Source: Monosiga brevicollis MX1 (taxonomy: Eukaryota > Opisthokonta > Choanoflagellata > Craspedida > Salpingoecidae). From it: a DNA stretch of 64,000 nucleotides. Shown piece by piece: positions 9,358 through 21,731 of the stretch (its first letter is position 1; every line of letters starts with the position of its first letter). Under the pieces are notes generated by a model. The model was given only the letters and a program-made list of their open reading frames with translations. It was not told where the DNA came from and searched no databases. A program made the translations under genes and the position numbers. The stretch spans positions 809,594 through 873,593 of the forward strand of contig NW_001865045.1 in assembly GCF_000002865.3 (NCBI RefSeq), given 5' to 3'.

Positions 9358-12195
9358 ATGGCGGCTGCGCAGGTGGAGCTGGGCCTGGGCCTGGTTCTGG
9401 CGATATATTTGGGCTGTCTTGTGGCGAGTGTGTATGATGAGGATGTCACAGGCGGGCCCAACACGTGTAGCATGTATTACATGCATCCCTCGTACGTGAT
9501 CCGTGGGCATGTTCCGATCGTTGGTGCTTGTTTGGATTCACGTGCCCTGGTGTTGCAGGTATGCGCGGATCACGCCAGATGCCCTCAAGGACATTCACCC
9601 GCGCTACGAGCTGACCCGATACACCGATGGTCACGAACGTCGCCTAGTTCGTACTAAAAAGCCCGAAGCTGTCGTGCCCGTGTTGTTCGTGCCCGGCAAT
9701 GCGGGCGATTACCGCCAGGTGTGGGTGCATCAACTCCGCCGACAAACAGCTGCACCACGTGTTCAAATCAGTCTTACTCACCGTCCTGCTCTGGCCCCTA
9801 GGTGCGCTCCTTTGGCACCGAGCTGCAAAAGCAAGCTCGCGCCATGAATGACACCGAATTGGCCTTTGCCGTCTTTGCGACTGATTTTCAAGAAGAGCTC
9901 TCAGCGCTCTCCCCGGCCATCTTCACCCGCCAACGTGTATGTGACCTCCTCTCAGTATTTTGCTTTCCAGTGCCCCGGCCACTTGCTCTCCTGCTGGCCT
10001 CTTGAATGGTGCTCCTTGCTGAGTCCTATGGTCCTCCACCACAACGTCTTGCTGTAGACTTTTGTTTGTGAGAGCCTACGATATCTGCGCCAACAATTTC
10101 CTCGTTCGCGACGCGGTGCGTCTCCCCCCTGTTCCAGCTGAATGCGCCATTTTTTTTCTGAGGAAAACGTGATCCTTTTCCTTGCGCCGTTCTCTCCGCT
10201 CTGCCTCAGCTTCTCAACTCGCTGGAGGTGCCTCACCTGCAACCCTACTCGCGTTTTTATGGCTCGCACATTGTAGCGCTGGTGCTGGCCCATTCCACGG
10301 GTGGTGTGGTTGTGGCCCACTGTTTGGCTCATGATCGTGACCTGGCCCGCTGGGTTGCACTCCAAGTCAACCTGGGCTCGGCGCTTGAAGGACCCGTTGT
10401 TGCTTTAAGCCCCCAGCAGGCCCCGCTGTACCGCGAGCTGCAGGCCTGGCTTATGGATGACACACGTAGCACCGTGGTGCTCAATGTGGGCGGTGGCCCT
10501 CGAGATCTGCTTGTGCGAGACGATCTGGTTTTTCCTCGAGAAGAACTCGTCGAGCAACGCGAGTTGTTTCTGGCCGTTTCCACAGCCAGCATGCCTGACG
10601 TTGGCCGTTCCGTTGATCATCTGTGCTTGCTCTGGTGCCGAGAGGTTGTGACCAAAGTGGCCAATGCCGTGGCCTCCGCACTCGCCGACACACCCAGTCC
10701 GGGTGCCATTGACGGTACACTACGACGCAGGTTGCCGTTTGCCCACAAATTGGAACCTCCCGAGGTCATGGCACTCCTAGCCGACGAGGGTCTTCGCTTC
10801 ACCGATGTGGCCATTAGTCAGCGTCGCAAGCCAATTGCCTCCTTTGTGCTACAGGTGCGAAATGCACGTAGTGTAGGGTTCACCAAACATCGGGCGAGTC
10901 TCAAAGAGGTGGCTGCCATATGCAACCACCCAAACAAGTGAATCGTATTTGTTCACAAGCGCATATTTGTTGGGATGTTGATTTGCTCAGGCCTCACAAT
11001 GTGCTCTGATTGAGCTCAAGTCGGAGGGAAGCTTTGAGGGCTGCGAGCTCCAATGGGTATCACCAATCACAGGTTGGACATGCCCGAGCTGATCGTGTCC
11101 AGCCCATCCCTTCTTGCTGCTGCATCTCACTGGGTCTATCGTTGGGGTTGGAAAATCCAGGACGCGGGGGTGACTTGAGTCAGCGAGATGGCATCGTCTG
11201 TGTACGTGCAAGTTTGTGTTGCACAGCGTTGGCTCAGCTAGCATGCCGAGGCGACTCAGCGGCTCTTAAATTGGTTGGGGGGTTCCCTCATAGTTCTACT
11301 CCCTGCATTCACTGCGTGTAGGGCGCGCTCGACCAAAGCTTGATCATGGTATCGGCCAAGTGCCGAGGTTTGCGCGAAGTCGACGTCACCGTGCAGCATC
11401 ACTTTTTGGCCACCGTGCTCTGGGTATGCCAATGCTTCACGCCTTCCACACTGCGCTGTTCATCATAGGGGCCGCGCTCTTGACTAACTGCTCTCTCCTT
11501 CCAGCAAACGCGGCAGGCGCTGAGCATGGGCTGGTGGCATCTGCTGGGGTGTGCTCTTTTCGTTGCTCTCGCTGACGCAATACAGGCCTGGCGACAGCGG
11601 CCGCGATCCTGGCCCCTCCTTGTACGCCTCGTGCTGTACACGGGTGGTTTAGTCCTGTGTGTCCAGGTCGTGGTCGAGGCGGACGGCGACAGCCTTCCAC
11701 CGTGGGGCCGTGTAGCTGAAGCCGCCGTCTTGTTGGCTTTTGTTGTCATTCTGAGTGGTATTTTGGATCTCTTGCCCACCACACGCCGCGTATCTGGGCT
11801 CTTGGAGCCCGGGCTGGCAGTTGCCGGGTGCGCCCTCACACCGCAATGGCTACCGGCCCTCATGCCACTGTTGATCTTGCTGGCGCTGCTGCGCCCAAGT
11901 GGAATACGGCGTGTCTTGGTCTATCTTTGTCTTGTCATCACCCATATTCCCATTTACTCGAGCTGGTATCGGGACTATGAAGCTGGGTACGGGTGGTCGC
12001 CTGATGTCTTCTCTAGGCCTTTTAGCGATGCTGTCTTACACTGTGTCTTTTGCACTTAGGCTGGCGCCGGTGGCGTTGCCGACAGAGCTGTGGCAAGTCC
12101 TTCTTGTATTCATTCTTGCCGGCGTGTCCTGGACGCATCACCGAGACCATACAGCTCCTTCCGACCGTTTGGAAGCCAAACCGAAGACGGATTGA
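9358..12195 (+). CDS. PGAP1: GPI inositol-deacylase, PGAP1/Bst1 family
   Basis: ER membrane enzyme that removes the acyl chain from inositol of GPI anchors. Exon 1 (9358-9491) encodes a signal-anchor helix and CSMYYMHPS. Exon 2 (9559-9718) contains PVLFVPGNAGDYRQ and exon 3 (9802-9936) VRSFGTELQ and FATDFQEELSAL, all hallmarks of the family. Exon 4 (from 10058) gives TFVCESLRYL. The large fifth exon (10210-10854) holds the nucleophile region AHSTGG, where the first Gly of the usual GHSMGG is Ala, and the SVDHLCLLWC block. Exons at 11322-11423 and from 11505 encode the beta-sandwich remnant and C-terminal membrane helices, ending at 12195. The exon 4 to 5 join is off by one base in phase, and the 10991-11321 part is unresolved. 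The family assignment is secure. Confidence 0.85.
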
Positions 12196-12846
12196 AAATT
12201 GGCATCCGATTTTGTATTTTACTTGTAAGAATCTGATTATGAATGAGCCGTCTCTTTTGGTAGCGCACAAAAGAGAGAGAGAGAGAGAAGGAGATAGAGA
12301 GAGAGATGAATTGGTTTGAGAAGAGAGATAGAGAGAGCGAGAAAAAGAGAAAGGCATATACAGAGGAATAGCACAACTACTGAGAGATGAAGAGAGAGAG
12401 AGAGAGAGAAAATTTAATTGGTTTGGTCGGTTTGAGGAAAGAAAGAGCTCGAGCTTGGGATTGATTTCAAAAATTCTTGTTGTTTCTCGTCTTTGCTTTT
12501 GCCGTCATTTGGGCGCGCGTGTGCTTCTGGTGCTCCGGTCGAGTGTACGTCTGCCTGTCAGCGATAGTTGGTGGGCTTTGACCTGAGTGGCCGGCTTGCG
12601 ATCAAGTGTTGGACGGTGACTGAGGGTTTCGGCGATTCGGCTGATACTTTTTCGCTCCCCAACTGCTCAAAGTGAACGGTTGGTTTTTGCGCCCGCTGGC
12701 AGTGGGGGTGTCGCTTCCGATGGCCGGGAGGGTTCAATCAGTTGCAAGCGAGGAAGAAACCCTGCCGCAGCATTTTGTGCTCATGTTTGCAGGGGAACCG
12801 TCCTTCCCCTCTGTCCGCTTGCTGGCAGTGCATCGTCACGGCAGTC
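12196..12846. other. intergenic region before septin, GA-rich
   Basis: Spacer between the PGAP1 stop and the septin start, both on the plus strand. It contains GA microsatellites at about 12272-12353 and 12387-12412. I see no exon here, although a non-coding 5' septin exon is possible. Confidence 0.5.
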
Positions 12847-15287
12847 ATGGCACAACGTCGAGTTTTGGTGAGTCATTGCCCATGTTCGCCTCACTGAGCT
12901 TTGCTCGCCGCAGCATTCGTGCGGCAATCCCGCTGGAATATATGCGTGTAATGGTGACAATGGTGAATTGCCTGCATTGCCTCTTCCCGTAGGGTCCGTC
13001 GCAACGCGACTTGGCTCCTACGGAGCGAGTCGGCTTTGATACGCTGGCGGATCAATATGTCAACCGTCAGCAACAGCTCGGCTTTCGTTTCAACCTGCTT
13101 TGCGTTGGTGCGTTTTGTGCTCGTTTCCGTTTTCGTTTCTCCATCTCTTCTGTTTCTTTGCCCAGAATGCTGCGCACCCTTGATTGGAACCATCCGACTG
13201 ATCATGTTCTGGCTCTGATCTAAATTTGGCTGCTGTTGTTCCTCGTCACGGGCTCACATCAAATGGTGGCGGGGATGTGTGTTAGGTGAAACGGCCATCG
13301 GCAAGGCCAGCTTGCTCGACTCCCTCTTTGACCAAGCATTCAAGCTGCCGTCGCACGACCACCAAGAGCCCAACGTGAGTGTGGAAACGACCGAGACGAA
13401 GGTGGAAGAGGGTGGCACTGAGATCTTGTTGCGTCTGTCCACCACCGTGGGCTACGGCGATCAAATCTCCCGCGCCGCTACCATCGAACCCATTGTGGAA
13501 TTTCTCGACAAGCAATTTGAAGCACATTTCCAGGTTTGAATAAATACCTGCTTCTCCCACCTGGTTGAGCCTTGCCACCCGCCATTGCATCGCTTTCTTT
13601 CCCTTGTGATAGTCTCTATTTTGCTCATGCCCATATGCGCCCCTCATCTTCTTCATCCTGTTCATCTTGACCATTTCATGGCGGGTGGGATGGCATCAGG
13701 AGGAAATCAAGACGCAGCGCGACCTGGCTCAGCATGAGGATACTCGCGTTCATGCCTGCCTCTTTATGCTGGCTCCAACGGGGCACACACTCAAGTCCTT
13801 GGACTTGGAGGTACTCCGTGCTTTGCACGAGAAGGTGCGCGTGCTTTTGTCGGCTGGCTAATTGGACGTGGCACTCGTCCGACTCGTTCGGGTGTGTGAC
13901 TGGCCCAATGGCCTGATCTCACGGTGTGGCTACGCTTCACAATCCAGGTCAATGTGATCCCGGTCATTGCCAAGGCAGATACCCTCAGCCCCGATGAGCT
14001 CGCAAATTTCAAGCACACGGTACGCTTCATACTCCGACCTCGAAGCTCCAACCCGCACGCGCCTTTCCATGGGCTACATGTCCACTGATCATGTCAATGG
14101 TACACTTGACTCACGCGGCCCATTCGAGGCGTGCCGTGCAGCTGCGTCAAGAATTCCAGGCCAACAACATTCGTACCTTTGACTTTGACATCGGAAGCCA
14201 GGTGAGCAGCGCCCTGGTGGGTTGGGCAGGGCGGTGCCATTGAAGTTTCGGTCTTTTGCTATAGGCAGTGCGGCTGCATGAGTCGTTGTGCTAAGTGACG
14301 CTTGTGGCTGCACACAGGCGGTGCCTCTGGGCGTGGTGGGTAGCAAAGACGTGGTGACCGTGGGCGGCATTTCATCACGCGTGCGCCAATATCCATGGGG
14401 TGTGGTTGAAGGTGCGTGAGCGCGCTTTGCGTGTGCATTGTGCTGCTGATCGATGGCTTGATGTTTGGCAGTGTTCCGCTTATCGATGACCATCCTTGCG
14501 CGTGTAGTGGAGAACGAGCAACATTCAGACTTTATGAAGCTGCGCCGCCTGCTCTTCCAAACATGCATGGAGACGTTGCGTCACAAAACCCACATGGTGC
14601 ACTACGAGAAGTACCGTCACGACAAGCTAGGCGCCCTCGGTCTGGGTGGTAGTGCGGGCGATGACGAAAATCAACCTTCCACGTGCGTGGGTCGGTGGTG
14701 GCCAACCTCGACTGGATGCTGGTGGCCTGTTCCCTGCTTAGTTCATGGGCTTTTCATGCTTGCGTCTGGTAGGATTGCGGATGCCGTCATTGCTGCCAAG
14801 AAGCAAATGGAGGCCGAGCTCAAGTTGTTGGAACAAAGCAAGATGGATCGCCTCAAGAGTGAGGTACGCCTGGGACCCTGCTGATGCCCTTCTTGACACG
14901 CTTCATAGATGGCCTCGAGCTTGCTTGAGATAGACCTTCATCCTTTTGCTGTCTGACATGTTAGGTAACAGCCAAAGAGGCCGAATTGGAGCGACGTAAC
15001 AGGGCGTTGGAGGAGCAGCGCGAGGTTGTGGACAAGTTGCAGCGTGAACTTGATATGCTTGATCAAGAGGAGTCGGTACGTTGCTTCTGCCCAGAGCGCC
15101 ACCGATATCCCGGTCAATGCCCGGCCTTGCGCAGTGTCGAGATTCGCGTCTGTCTCATATTCCGGGTATTGGCGGATAGAACGTGGACAATGCTTTGCGG
15201 GATCTGCAAGATGCCATCGATCGCGAGGCGCAGGAGGCGGCCAGCAAGGGCAAAAAGAAGAAGGACAAGAAAAGTGACAAGCACTAG
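12847..15287 (+). CDS. septin, SEPT6-like group
   Basis: Filament-forming GTP-binding cytoskeletal protein, 409 residues in 11 phase-consistent exons: 12847-12867, 12993-13107, 13286-13533, 13700-13834, 13948-14019, 14142-14201, 14318-14411, 14508-14682, 14773-14863, 14965-15075 and 15180-15287. In order: VGFDTLADQYV and FNLLCVG (septin N-terminus), P-loop GETAIGKAS, TTVGYGDQ switch II, EFLDKQFEAHFQEE, AKAD (G4), then the septin-unique element RQYPWGVVEVENEQHSDF. A C-terminal coiled coil (about residues 300-385) and a lysine-rich end follow. The S/T that follows GK in the P-loop is Ala, and the switch II Asp is replaced, as in the poorly hydrolysing animal SEPT6 group. It may therefore bind GTP as a structural subunit. 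Confidence 0.92.
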
Positions 15288-15777
15288 GTGATGGCGGGCG
15301 ATTTTTCTCGGGTCCATGTAGAGAACGACGCAAAGGAGAATGTCTTTCCCAGCCGTCAATTTATATTGTAATGCTTGGTCGTTTGTGATTGGGTGGAATG
15401 AAGCGTGCAAGCCTAGTTTTGTGTGTTGGGAGTGTGCACCAATCCGTGCGCTTCTTCTCAGCAGTAACGACGCGGGCTGCCCAACTCTGGACGCGCTGCA
15501 CGCTGTGGGTTAATTTGACTGGTCACATATCAATGCCAACATGTTTTTCGCTTTTTAAATTCCTTGAAGTCTCAAGGTTGGGGGAAAACCTCCGCGCTGC
15601 GGATGAAAGAGGCAAAAATCCCTGCTGAGGGCAACACAACAGACTTGGCAGAAAGCCCAATGTGTTTCTGCCGTCGCTGGAAGGATCGCCAGTCCCTCAT
15701 GGGTCCTCCTAATCCTTGAGGAAGGAGGACGCGTCTTGGTTTGGGACTGGTCATTCAGAAATGCACTGGCGCTTCGT
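15288..15777. other. convergent 3' flanks
   Basis: Tail-to-tail region between the septin and Rpb12 genes. Probably both 3' untranslated regions; no additional exon seen. Confidence 0.5.
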
Positions 15778-16204
15778 TTATCGTGCATCAAAGTGGATGG
15801 CTAGATGGGTCCGGTGCGATCAGAGGTACGTGGAAGGTGAGCAGGTTGCAACAACTCAAAAGATACGCGGAAAAACACCACACACACACAAACCCAAAAC
15901 CAGCAAATGACCGACCGCGCTCGGTGCGAAGCTTGTAGAGGATGCGGTGACCGCAGTTGCGGCAGTTGATATCACCTCCGGCCTTGATCTGGTTGGGATT
16001 GCGGCATTCTGCCATGGCAAGAGCGGGCGCAACGGGCACACGTGTGTGAGGCGAGCGTCTGCGAGCCAGATGGTCTGAATGTCATGGAGAAAAGCGCCTT
16101 TGTATTTTTGTACACGTACCACCACAGACGTAAACCATTTGCGACTTGTCCCGGGGCACGATGGGGGTGGCCCCTGTGCCAGTCGTTGCGCCACGAGCAT
16201 CCAT
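15778..16204 (-). CDS. POLR2K: RNA polymerase I/II/III subunit Rpb12 (RPABC4)
   Basis: Smallest zinc-binding subunit shared by the three nuclear RNA polymerases, 66 residues in three exons (16120-16204, 15916-16008, 15778-15800) with consistent phases. The N-terminus is a Gly/Thr-rich stretch. Then come MVYVCGEC, a 14-residue loop and CRNCGHRILYKLRTER, which supply the four zinc cysteines (CxxC...CxxC). The last tiny exon encodes AIHFDAR and the stop, matching the conserved FDAR end of the family. The start ATG at 16204 gives a family-typical length. The gene is head-to-head with the SH2-tailed myosin. Confidence 0.93.
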
Positions 16205-16598
16205 GGTGCTGCCTGTTGTCCCCTCTTCCTGACGGCCGCGCGATACAGAAATGCGCAGCTCGACTCTTCAGAGGAGATGAGGCAAACGAGGTATCTTGCT
16301 TAAGCTTTGAATACAATTGCTCACAAAACCGGTTCTCCACTTATACAAATATCCACAAGAACGCCAGCGATATTTTGCTGACAATTCATCCCAGCACCAG
16401 TCTTAGTACTTCACGCTTGGTAGCACTGAGGTTCCAAACCAGTGTCACACCTGGTAGCGGCGATACAAGAGAAAGAGGGAGAGAGAGAGAGAGAGAGAGA
16501 GAGGGATTCCATTGTCCTTTTCTTCACTCCCAGGGTAAGTCAAACAAAGAGAAGAAGCGCGCGAGCGCAGGCAGGGCATAAGAAGGACACCTCAGTGG

Positions 16599-16649
<51 letters not shown>

Positions 16650-16813
16650 GGGTTGTGCGGATGAATGGCAGCCGGGGGGTCAGCCTGCAAGCGTCTCTCC
16701 TGTCTCCTTCTCCTCTCTATGGCGTGCTGGCTCAATCTGATCTCATGAGTGCAGAGGCGGGTCAGTGAGGGGCGGTGTGGTTTTTGTGCTTCAGATCTGT
16801 TTGTGTGTGTTTG

Positions 16814-16852
<39 letters not shown>

Positions 16853-17599
16853 CGAGTTGGTGGGCGGAGGGAGGGCGGTCTTGGGTTTTGAGAGGAGAAA
16901 GCACGTCAGTCGCTCGCTCGCTCGCTCGCTCGCGCGGCTAAGGACTTGTCCTGTTACTGTTGCGCGGGCAGCGGCTGGATCGGGCCTGGGCAGCGCCCTT
17001 GCTGCTTTGGTGCTTCAAGCCCGATGTCTGTCCTTGGCAATCTGGCACAAGACGCTTTGCTGCGCTGTGCTGCCGCGACCTGACGTGCAGAGGGGGCTGT
17101 TGGCCATGAGGCCGCTGCCAGCAACCGCTGCCGTCTCTCGTTCCGCCCCTTCGTTCTTTTTTTTTTTTTGGTTTCCTGGGGAAGGGGTTTCTACGCCCAC
17201 CGTTGTTGCGGGCTGGCAGAGATTGGTGATGGGCGGTTCTGTCATCCGTCTCCTTGCGCCGCCTGTGGCGTGTCCTCGACCCTTTCCCTCGTTATGGGTG
17301 TCGGGAGATCATGCTTCTCGACCGGGGCCTGGAGGCTTGCTTGCTCACCCGTGTTCCGTTTCGGCTCATTGTCCGCGTAGTACCGCCTTCTCTTTTGTTT
17401 GGCGCACCCCTCCGTCGTCGTTACTTGGCCACATCTCAGCGTCTCGGTGAGTTAAACCACCCCAGACGTCCCGACCCCACCCACAAGCTCAAATGCATGC
17501 GAGGATCAATCTAATTTACCCTGATCGACCCACTGCCCTGCGTCCCCCCTCCCCCCACCGCTCTTCTCCGTTTTTCTTCTTCCCCAGCTCAACAGCACC
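16205..17599. other. divergent promoter region with microsatellites
   Basis: About 1.4 kb between Rpb12 (leftward) and the myosin (rightward). It contains GA (16469-16504), GT (16602-16648 and 16801-16850) and CGCT (16911-16935) arrays. A run of open frame without domain resemblance follows, then a pyrimidine-rich stretch just before the myosin ATG. It may hold non-coding 5' exons. Confidence 0.5.
16602..16850. repeat. two (GT)n microsatellites
   Basis: Two GT arrays, 16602-16648 and 16801-16850, the second slightly interrupted. A short CGCT tetranucleotide array follows at 16911-16935. All lie in the Rpb12-myosin divergent region. Confidence 0.92.
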
Positions 17600-20500
17600 A
17601 TGGCTCGCCGCGCTGCTTTGGGCGGCCACGCCGTCGCGCCCGGCCAATGCGATAACCTGAGTAAGATCGTCGCATACCTCGAGTGCTCAAAACTTCATGT
17701 GACTGCACTTTTCAACTCGTCGTGCATCTAGTCCTGTCCTTCTTCCTGCTCCACCCACAACGTCGTCCGTTTGGAAGTGATTTGTGTCGGCGCTCATTAT
17801 TATTGTCCTGCAGCTGCACTTGCTGATCTGAACGAGGACACCCTGCTGAAGGAGCTCGAAATTCGATACAACCGCGATGTCATCTACACTTACGTTGGTG
17901 CGTGTCACACCTTGCTTGCTCCAGTGTACCCTCCGTTTTTACGCCCGCAGTCAGCAGCCAATCTCTTGTTCCTCTCACATGACGCTGTAGGTGAAATTTT
18001 GGTGGCCGTCAACCCCTACTTTCGCATCCCCGAGCTCTATGACCAGAGCCAAAAGCTCAAGTACCGCGGCGGCATCGACCGTGAATCTCTGCCCCCGCAT
18101 ATCTTTGCCGTGGCCGATGCTGCTGTCAGTGCCCTTCAATCAACGGGCAAGAACCAGGTGTGTCCTCTTTCGTCGCTACCGCGTCAAGTCGCAAGAGCTA
18201 CTTGGCTGCCTCGGCTCATCCATTGACTTGCTTTTGGCATCTGCTCGCTGGTCAGGTCTGCGTCATCTCTGGTGAATCAGGTGCTGGCAAGACCGAATCA
18301 GCCAAGCTCTTCCTGCAGCACATCATCGATCTCAGCGCCGGTTCTGAAACCGAGGGCATTGCTGACAAGATTATCGCTGTCGTACGTCGCGCCACCCTGC
18401 CCGTACCTGAGCGGCTACCCTGCGTTTGCAGCTTTGCCATCTGTTGTTGTTCATTCGGCTTGGCTCTTGTATTTGCTCGGTTGATGGTGTACAGAACCCG
18501 CTGCTGGAAGCTTTTGGCAACGCCTCGACTCTGATGAATGACAACAGCTCGCGCTTTGGCAAATACCTTGATCTCCAGTTCACAGAGAACTTCACCGTCA
18601 GGGGCGGTCCGTTTTTAGCGTCACTTGCGCCGTGACTTTACGTCAGCCGCTGCTGCACCCGACGCGTCCTCACTTTGTTTCTTTTGCCCTTTCACCAGCT
18701 CTGATCACGGAATACCTTCTGGAAAAGTCGCGTGTCACCTATCAAGCCGATGGCGAGCAAAACTTTCACATCTTCTACTACATCTTTGCTGGCCTGGACG
18801 CATCTGCCAAGGCGCAGTACGAGGTTGGCATCGGTCGCCTCGTCGCTTGAAAGCCAGCTCAACGTTCCTTGACTTCAAAGTGTAGCCACACTCAACCCCT
18901 CATCTTCTATCTCGTGGTATCCTTTGTGTGTTCTAGCTGGGCAGCGCTGAGGATCACGGCTATATCAACGGCAATGCCGAGGCTCTGGCCTTCATTGGTA
19001 CCAAGGAATGCCGTGATATGTGGCAGGAGGTGTCGGCCTGCTTCGACCTCGTCGGTTTCTCTCAGGGTGAGAAGGACAACCTCTTTGCCATCCTCTCCGG
19101 TGTCCTCTGGCTGGGTGATGTCCTGTTTGATGGCGAAGATCACGCGAGCATCGTGTCGCCGAGCTCTATCCTCGAGGCGGCCTGCAACCAGCTCGGTCTC
19201 GAAGTGGGCGTCATGGAGGCGGCTTTGGTTGAGCAAATCCTCATCACCGGTGGCGAGGAGACCACCAAGGCTCTGCGTACGGACCAGGCCGTGGATGTGC
19301 GCGATGCCACCGCCAAGGCCTTGTATGGCCGCGCCTTCACCTGGATTATCAAGCGCGTCAACTCTCTGACGGGACCCAAGGGCCGCGGTACCGGTCAGAT
19401 CATTTCTTTCCTCGATATTTTCGGCTTTGAGCACTTTGATGACAATAGCCTTGAGCAGCTCTGCATCAACCTGGCCAACGAACAGCTCCAGTCCTTTTTC
19501 AACTCGCACATTTTCCAGATGGAGCTTGACGAGTACAAGAAGGAGGGCATCGACGGCTCTCAGGTTTCCTTTACCGACAACCAGGCCACCCTGGACATGC
19601 TCCTCTCCCGCCGCCCGCCCGGCATTCTCGCCATCATGGACGAACAGGCCATCATGCCCCGCTCCACGGACCAGACCATGGTCGAAAAGTTTCACGAGAC
19701 GTTTGGTTCCCACTCCTCGTACATCAAGCCGCGTAGCAACGATGCCATTTTCACCATTCGTCACTACGCCGGTGATGTTTGCTACAACGCCGATGGCTTC
19801 CTTGAGAAGAACCGTGACACCCTGGCCATGGATGTCCTCGGTGCTTTGCGCATGAGTGAGAACAGCCTTGTGCGCGAGCTCTTCGATGGTGATGCCGACG
19901 ATGCCAAGGCTGCGAAGGGCAAGCGTGGCAAGCGTGGTGGCGGCCGTGGCCTCAGCCGCAATAACATGCGCATGTCCGTCAAGAAGGCTCGCGCAGCTGA
20001 AGCCAAGAAGCAGCGCAAGTCTGTGGGTGCTACCTTCAAGGAGTCACTCGAGAAGCTCATGACCAGTCTCAACTCCTCGGCACCTCACTTCATCCGTTGC
20101 ATCAAGCCCAACCAGAGCAAGCAAAAGCACATGTATGCCGACCAGCTCGTCAAGAACCAGCTTCGTTACACGGGTACGTTGCTGCTGCTGCTGCTTTTTT
20201 TTTTTTTTAAATTTGATTTGTCTTGACAAGCGACTGGAGCTCTTAGCTCTTCCTTGCGCAAATCACCGCCCGGTTCCTTCAAGGGTAATGTGTGCATTGG
20301 GTCCTGTCTTGTTGACGTGGTTTCGGATATGCTTGCGTGGGTGGTCTGCAGGTATGCTGGAGACGACACGCATTCGCAAGGAAGGCTATGCCGTGCGTCC
20401 TACCTTCGAGGACTTTTTGCATCGCTACATGCCTTTGACATTTGCGTGGGGTATTGGTCAGTCGGCCAATGCGGGTGCCTGCCGTATGCTCTTGGAGAAG

Positions 20501-21362
20501 GCCAAGCTCAAGGATTGGCAGATTGGTAAAACCAAGGTTTGTGGTCTGCTGCTGCCCGTCTCTGTGCTTCCCCCTTCTCACGTCATGTCCCTCCGTCTCA
20601 ACATGCGTGGCTTGGCTGCAGGTGTTCCTACGCTACTACCACCCAGATGAGCTGAATGACCTGGTGAAGCCCATTGCTGGCGCTGCAGCAGTGCTGCAAA
20701 AGGTTACTCGCGGCTTTTTGGGTCGGCGTGAGGTTCAGAAACTGATGGCTGAGAAGCAGCGCGTTGTTGATGCCGTTGACAAGTTTATTCTGACGATTGA
20801 GCGCCACGGCACCAGCATTCGGGATGCCGTCAGTTCTTTCAATGAGGCTGACTCTAAGCGCGACTGGTCAACTCCCAAGCCCGATGCAGCACCCATGTCG
20901 TACGAGAGCCACACGCCTCGTGCTGCCGCTTCGTCCAAGAGTGGTCTCAAGCGCAACCAATCCGTCAAGTGGTTCAAGGAGCAGGAAAAGACCAAGGGCC
21001 ATGGTATGGCTGATGATAACAATGAGGGAGGCGTTGGTGGCTTTGCCAAGTGGTTCCACGGCGTTGTTTCTCGTGTTCACTCGGAGAGCCTTTTGGGCAA
21101 ACAACCCGTGGGCACCTTCCTCATTCGCGTTGCGGAGACACGCTTTGGCTATTCATTGTCCGTGCGCACGCCTGCGCGCATCAAGCACTTTATGATTGAC
21201 CAATCCCCTGATGGCCAGTACATGGTCGTGGGCAACGACAGGCTATTCCCATCCCTCAATGACCTCGTAACCCATTACCGCCATTCCCCTTTGACTGAGG
21301 ACGGCGACAAACTGACCCATCCTTGCCCTGGTAACGAGGAGACGGTCCAGGAACTCATGTAA
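17600..21362 (+). CDS. unconventional myosin with IQ motif and C-terminal SH2 domain
   Basis: Actin motor of about 945 residues in nine phase-consistent exons: 17600-17660, 17814-17897, 17991-18157, 18256-18381, 18495-18606, 18699-18823, 18937-20173, 20352-20536 and 20622-21362. The motor has P-loop [12 protein letters not shown], switch [17 protein letters not shown], switch [10 protein letters not shown], an actin-binding loop 2 rich in Lys/Arg (near residue 540), and HFIRCIKPN. The converter leads to one IQ-like helix ([13 protein letters not shown]). A roughly 100-residue linker precedes a full SH2 domain at the end ([35 protein letters not shown]). The FLIR arginine that contacts phosphotyrosine is present. 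Inferred role: a motor whose cargo or site is chosen by tyrosine phosphorylation. The myosin class cannot be assigned by eye. Confidence 0.93.
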
Positions 21363-21731
21363 CTTTGCCTGCGTTGGCCGTCTCGCTCTCACAAATTTCA
21401 TGGACCGGCGCGCCTGAGCCGGAAATTTTGGTTGGTTGCTCCCACGAAATGCTCCCTGCGAGCTGTGGTCGTGCTTGCTGTTGATGGTTTGGGTGTGCAA
21501 GCTCTTGTTTTCGTTCACAGCGACCCGTGTGCTGTCATCTCGATCAATCTCGATATCAATTGAATTCTTGTCCTTGAATGCCGCATGCATGGGGCCATGG
21601 CATAGTGCATGACATCGTGTCATTCAGCATCACTCAATGGTAACTTTGCGATCATTGCTCCAGCCTAGTACACGGGAAAACGCCATCAAATCCCACGGCT
21701 GAAGAGGCACTAGTGCGTGTGCCAGTGGTCA
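21363..21731. other. convergent 3' flanks
   Basis: Tail-to-tail region between the myosin and FAM98 stops. No exon or RNA gene seen. Confidence 0.5.

Noticed and set aside
16911-16935. CGCT repeat as a possible CRISPR-like or structured element
   Set aside because: A plain tetranucleotide microsatellite; no spacers or dyad structure.
18907-19764. 285-codon minus-strand frame
   Set aside because: Exactly antisense to the myosin motor exon, a shadow of its codon usage.
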